Part shown: one piece after another, positions 5,614 to 8,353 of the stretch
Layout of the letters: each line of letters begins with the position of its first letter
Position numbering within the stretch: position 1 is the stretch's first letter
Assembly (NCBI GenBank): GCA_030634125.1
Contig: DAOWBJ010000059.1
Location: 1 to 8,353 of the forward strand
Direction: 5' to 3'
DNA: 8,353 nt
Source: Victivallales bacterium
GTDB taxonomy: Bacteria; Verrucomicrobiota; Lentisphaeria; Victivallales; Victivallaceae
Translations under genes and position numbers: made by a program
The notes under the pieces: generated by a model
What the model was told of the DNA's origin: nothing
Seen by the model: the letters and a program-made list of their open reading frames with translations, nothing else
Databases searched by the model: none

Positions 5614-6867
5614 TTATTTTACGACTAAATCTATTGTTCCATTACTGACCGTTGCCTGTAACTCTTTGCCGGAAACTTGATTGTGATCGGTAATTGTTGC
5701 GTTTGTTTCAGAATCTTTGAGGATTGCAAAGCCGCGATTTAAAACATTTTGAGGTCCAAGTGCGTCTAGTTTTCCAATTAAACCATCCAGTTGGGAGTGC
5801 ATTAAACGGAAATAACTATGACTATTACTCTTCAATTTTCCGGTAACAAGCTGGAGGCGTAAATCATTATTACGCAAGGTTCGTTCAAGAGAAATATTTA
5901 AATTTTTCATCAAGTCGTCAAGATACTGCTGTTTCTGGCGGACAATGTGTATCGGCTCACGGAAAACATGACTTTCCGAGGCCAGTTTAAGGCGGTTTTT
6001 GACTTCCTGCAAAACGAACTGCAAAGAAGATTTCAGGTCTTTTTCACTGCGTTGCAGGTGTTTTTCAAATTCCTCACGCCGCCCGACGACGAGTTCCGCC
6101 GCGGCGGACGGGGTCGGCACACGCATGTCGGCGACAAAATCGCAAATAGTAAAATCAATTTCATGTCCAACCGCGCTGATTACGGGAATAACACTGGCGG
6201 CAACCGCCCGCGCGAGAATTTCTTCGTTGAAGGGCCACAAATCTTCCATACTGCCGCCGCCGCGCGTTACGACTATCACATCAGCTTTTTGGGCACGATT
6301 GAAAAACTCTATTCCGGCGGCGATATTGCGCTCCGCGCCGTGTCCTTGAACAGGAGTCGGATATATTTGAATATGAACATTCGGGAAACGACGTTCAATT
6401 ATCTGCAGAAAATCACGGATTGCCGCGCCGCCGGGAGATGTTACCAGGGCGATGGTTTCAGGCAGAACAGGAATTGCTTGTTTGCGGGCGGGCTCGAAAA
6501 GACCTTCAGTTTCAAGTTTGCGTTTGAGTTCCTCGAAACGACGCTGCAAATCTCCGAGTCCGAGCGGTCTGATTTGACGGACACTCAACTGATATTCGCC
6601 GCGCAGCTCGTAAACGGTAAGTTTGCCGAAAACCTCTACCTGGTCTCCGACTTTCAGGCGTATCTGGCGGGCGGGACCGGCTCCGTTGAAAAATACCGCA
6701 CGCAGTTGCGAACGCTGATCCTTTAAAGTCATGTAAACATGACCGGATTGATGGATATTCAAGGTGCCGACTTCCGCCTGTACCCAAATCGGCATTAAGC
6801 TGTTCTCAATCAGCTCCTTGATTGCCGAATTTATCTCTCCGATCTTCCATATTTTGTTTTGAGTCAT
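5614..6867 (-). CDS. xseA: Exodeoxyribonuclease VII large subunit
   Basis: The large, catalytic subunit of exonuclease VII, which degrades single-stranded DNA to oligonucleotides and works in mismatch repair and damage tolerance. The 417 residues fit the family. An N-terminal OB-fold (about 5-102) contains the family block GHVYMTLKD (42-50) and YELRGEYQL (86-94). The catalytic domain follows with VTSPGGAAIRDFL (142-154), YPTPVQG (169-175), TRGGGSMEDLWPFN (201-214) and SAVGHEIDFTICDFVAD (231-247). Lys/Gln/Leu-rich helices (about 262-365) form the expected coiled coil, and GPQNVLNRGFAIL (371-383) is the conserved tail motif. ATG 6865-6867 lies 3 bases after the metalloprotease stop, with a G-run (GGGGG) 8 bases upstream, so translational coupling is likely. 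The small subunit xseB is not in the window. Its stop is 7 bases from the convergent kinase-like gene. Confidence 0.96.
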   Translation of the reverse strand: MTQNKIWKIGEINSAIKELIENSLMPIWVQAEVGTLNIHQSGHVYMTLKDQRSQLRAVFFNGAGPARQIRLKVGDQVEVFGKLTVYELRGEYQLSVRQIRPLGLGDLQRRFEELKRKLETEGLFEPARKQAIPVLPETIALVTSPGGAAIRDFLQIIERRFPNVHIQIYPTPVQGHGAERNIAAGIEFFNRAQKADVIVVTRGGGSMEDLWPFNEEILARAVAASVIPVISAVGHEIDFTICDFVADMRVPTPSAAAELVVGRREEFEKHLQRSEKDLKSSLQFVLQEVKNRLKLASESHVFREPIHIVRQKQQYLDDLMKNLNISLERTLRNNDLRLQLVTGKLKSNSHSYFRLMHSQLDGLIGKLDALGPQNVLNRGFAILKDSETNATITDHNQVSGKELQATVSNGTIDLVVK

Positions 6868-6870
6868 GAT

Positions 6871-7542
6871 TTACGCCCCCAAAAGTCCGGCTAAGAAAAC
6901 AATTCCCCATATTATAAGATTGCTAATTATGTTACCCAAATCGAAAAGTAATGATATATATTTAAATCCCAACAGCAAAATAACTACAGCTACAAAATAC
7001 ATTGCCTGTGACTCTGAAGTTTTTAACCTTGGAAAGAAAGAACTCAAAATATGCCAGCCGTCAAAACCGGGAACCGGGAGGAGGTTAAAAACAAAAAGAA
7101 CAAAATTAAGCATTGCTCCCCGGGAAAAAAGCGTTACCGCGTTATTACTTATTTCCCCGTTGATGCTGGCAGGATCTTCGATTCCCCATATAATAATAAC
7201 CAAAGCTGCCGCAAAACAAAATATTACACCTAAAACTAAATTGGTCGCGGGACCCGCAAAAGATACCAGGGCATCGCTGTATTTGTGCCGCATGCGGTTG
7301 GGATTAACCGGAACCTGTCCCCAGGCAATCCCCATAATGGCCAGCATTACCAGAGATATTGGTCCCATCTGGCGAAGCGGATTGAGCGTCAAATGTCCCT
7401 CGTCCGCGGCAGTGGAATCGCCCTGCCAGAGAGCCGCGCGGGCGTGCATATACTCATGACAGCATATCGCAAACACCACAATAAGCAGCCACATAAAAAA
7501 GAATTGCGGGTCTTCCCAAAGGTAACTAATAAAAAAATGCAT
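6871..7542 (-). CDS. Site-2-protease-like membrane zinc metalloprotease (M50 family)
   Basis: A 223-residue polytopic membrane protein with the compact M50 rhomboid-independent S2P layout. HEYMH (29-33) gives two zinc-binding histidines and the catalytic glutamate in the first long hydrophobic helix (about 14-36). GDSTA (41-45) and NPLRQMGPI (54-62) follow, then a WGQVPVNP segment, the AGPATN motif (96-101) in a membrane helix, and NLLPVPGFDGWHIL (153-166), where Asp161 supplies the third metal ligand. Further hydrophobic segments lie near 64-73, 103-119, 143-156, 181-196 and 204-222. No PDZ domain is present, so it is the minimal form, often of unknown substrate. Start ATG 7540-7542 has AGGAG (7550-7554) 7 bases upstream. 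It lies 17 bases after the NIF3-like gene and 3 before xseA, in one probable operon. Confidence 0.88.
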   Translation of the reverse strand: MHFFISYLWEDPQFFFMWLLIVVFAICCHEYMHARAALWQGDSTAADEGHLTLNPLRQMGPISLVMLAIMGIAWGQVPVNPNRMRHKYSDALVSFAGPATNLVLGVIFCFAAALVIIIWGIEDPASINGEISNNAVTLFSRGAMLNFVLFVFNLLPVPGFDGWHILSSFFPRLKTSESQAMYFVAVVILLLGFKYISLLFDLGNIISNLIIWGIVFLAGLLGA

Positions 7543-7559
7543 TCAACGACTCCTGGATA

Positions 7560-7883
7560 CTAGTTAATTTTTACTGTCCAATATTGAAACGCGGGTGTTT
7601 CGTATGGATGCGCTTTTTTCAAGGCGGCAATTATTTCTGTAATTTTTTCCGCCGGACAAAGCAATTCTATTTTAATTTCCTCAACTTTTTCAACTTTTCC
7701 ACATTCACCGATAAAAGCCCGGCTGCCTTCAAGCGGACGGAATTGTCCGGTTCCGGAGCATTGCCAGCAACAGCAATCATAATTGCCGATTTTGCCCGCG
7801 CCCGCGGTGAACAAAGCTGTTTTTAAAGCTTCAGCATGCGTGGCTGGTACATAAACTTCAAGTTTTATAAAGCTTTCAGACAT
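7560..7883 (-). CDS. Stand-alone NIF3/YqfO-insert-like domain protein
   Basis: A 107-residue protein matching the CutA/PII-like domain inserted in some NIF3 (YqfO) proteins, which also occurs alone in many bacteria. Such stand-alone copies are sometimes mislabelled as RtxA structural toxin. Diagnostic segments are KLEVYVPATHAEALKTALF (7-25), GAGKIGNYDCCCWQCSGTGQ (28-47), FRPLEGSRAFIG (48-59), KIELLCP (71-77) and AHPYETPAF (91-99). The molecular role of this family is not established; metal binding or trimeric sensing is guessed from the fold. The Cys-rich patch (Cys37, 38, 39, 42) is denser than the family pattern I remember and could bind metal. ATG 7881-7883 is 5 bases after the cysS stop; an AGGA inside the cysS end is somewhat distant, so coupling is likely. 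Cytoplasmic, with no signal or membrane segment. Confidence 0.85.
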   Translation of the reverse strand: MSESFIKLEVYVPATHAEALKTALFTAGAGKIGNYDCCCWQCSGTGQFRPLEGSRAFIGECGKVEKVEEIKIELLCPAEKITEIIAALKKAHPYETPAFQYWTVKIN

Positions 7884-7888
7884 AAGAA

Positions 7889-8353
7889 TTAATCTATCCT
7901 TTTAACACGAAAACCTTCAGCGGAATCCTCAACGACCCAGCCTGATTCCTTTAGCTGATCACGCATCGCGTCAGCAGCAGCCCAGTCCTTAGCGGCACGG
8001 GCGGCACAGCGTTTTGCCGCCATTTCCAGCACTTCCGCCGGAACAGCGTTTTCTTTTTCCACATCTACTTCAAAAACCGCGAATACTTCATCGAATTTTC
8101 GGTATTGTTCGAGAATCATTTCCGCTCCGGCTTTTGATAAGCTGTTGGCGCTTAGAAGCTTATTAGTATCATGCTGTAATCCGAAAATAGCGGAAAAAGC
8201 TTCGGAAATATTCATGTCGTCAGCTAAGCCATTGTCAAAAGCGTGTTTCGCTTTGAGTACAATTTCTTTAGCTTCGGAAGCATCACCATCAAGACTCAAG
8301 TCTTTGAGGCGGGCAAAAAGTTCAGTGAATTTATTGAGCGCGCCGCGCGCCTG
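7889..8353 (-). CDS. cysS: Cysteinyl-tRNA synthetase, C-terminal part (5' end outside window)
   Basis: The frame stays open to the right edge, giving the last 154 residues of a class I aminoacyl-tRNA synthetase that charges tRNA-Cys; the HIGH and KMSKS motifs must lie outside. What is visible is the DALR anticodon-binding domain. It begins QARGALNKFTELFARL at the edge and contains DNGLADDMNISEAFSAIF, where D-NT/S-A matches the conserved DDMNT/DDLNT region. It ends in the tail ADAMRDQLKESGW and GFRVKRID, very like the usual ADxIRDxL...GxxxEDxxxGxxWRR ending. An in-frame TTG at 8297-8299 could pass for a start but is internal. It is the first visible member of the minus-strand cluster leading to xseA, followed after 5 bases by the NIF3-insert-like gene. 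Confidence 0.93.
   Translation of the reverse strand, partial: QARGALNKFTELFARLKDLSLDGDASEAKEIVLKAKHAFDNGLADDMNISEAFSAIFGLQHDTNKLLSANSLSKAGAEMILEQYRKFDEVFAVFEVDVEKENAVPAEVLEMAAKRCAARAAKDWAAADAMRDQLKESGWVVEDSAEGFRVKRID

Noticed and set aside
5947..6726. Long plus-strand open frame of 259 codons
   Set aside because: It is entirely antisense to xseA, whose catalytic motifs are unmistakable; the plus-strand product is low in recognisable structure and reflects codon bias on the other strand.
6866..7459. Plus-strand open frame of 197 codons
   Set aside because: Antisense to the M50 protease, which has HEYMH and PGFDG motifs; the opposite reading is a shadow.

Overview
The window looks like a chromosomal housekeeping segment of a Gram-negative bacterium of moderate GC. 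Lineage cannot be fixed from 8.4 kb. Gene content (prmA, guaA, rsmD, xseA, cysS), a WaaP/Kdo-kinase-like gene that implies lipopolysaccharide, a lipoprotein, and an interspersed-palindrome type I associate from memory with PVC bacteria make Lentisphaerota/Victivallales or a relative a reasonable but unproven guess.

Left part (1-2720): possibly the last 29 codons of a plus-strand gene entering from outside (3-92), a hairpin region, then prmA (minus) and guaA (plus) reading away from each other across a 120-base AT-rich promoter region. Middle (2739-3744): an A+T-rich accessory patch with a small orphan lipoprotein and a BrnT-type toxin plus CopG/BrnA-type antitoxin pair. The pair has a near-consensus promoter, two TGTACA boxes inside it, and a toxin ATG almost at the predicted transcription start. 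rsmD follows only 17 bases after the antitoxin. Next comes a 132-base gap holding a 78-base imperfect palindrome (4365-4442), then a gene for a WaaP/Kdo-kinase-like protein (4464-5606).

Right part (5614-8353) is a tight minus-strand cluster read from right to left: the C-terminal part of cysS, a stand-alone NIF3/YqfO-insert-like protein, a site-2-protease-like membrane metalloprotease, and xseA. Gaps are 5, 17 and 3 bases, so they are probably co-transcribed from a promoter outside the window. xseA ends 7 bases from the convergent kinase-like gene.

Most genes are ordinary translation, nucleotide and DNA-repair functions. The parts most worth attention are the toxin-antitoxin control region and the palindromic element. 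I see no CRISPR array, tRNA, rRNA, insertion sequence or clear new multi-gene system.
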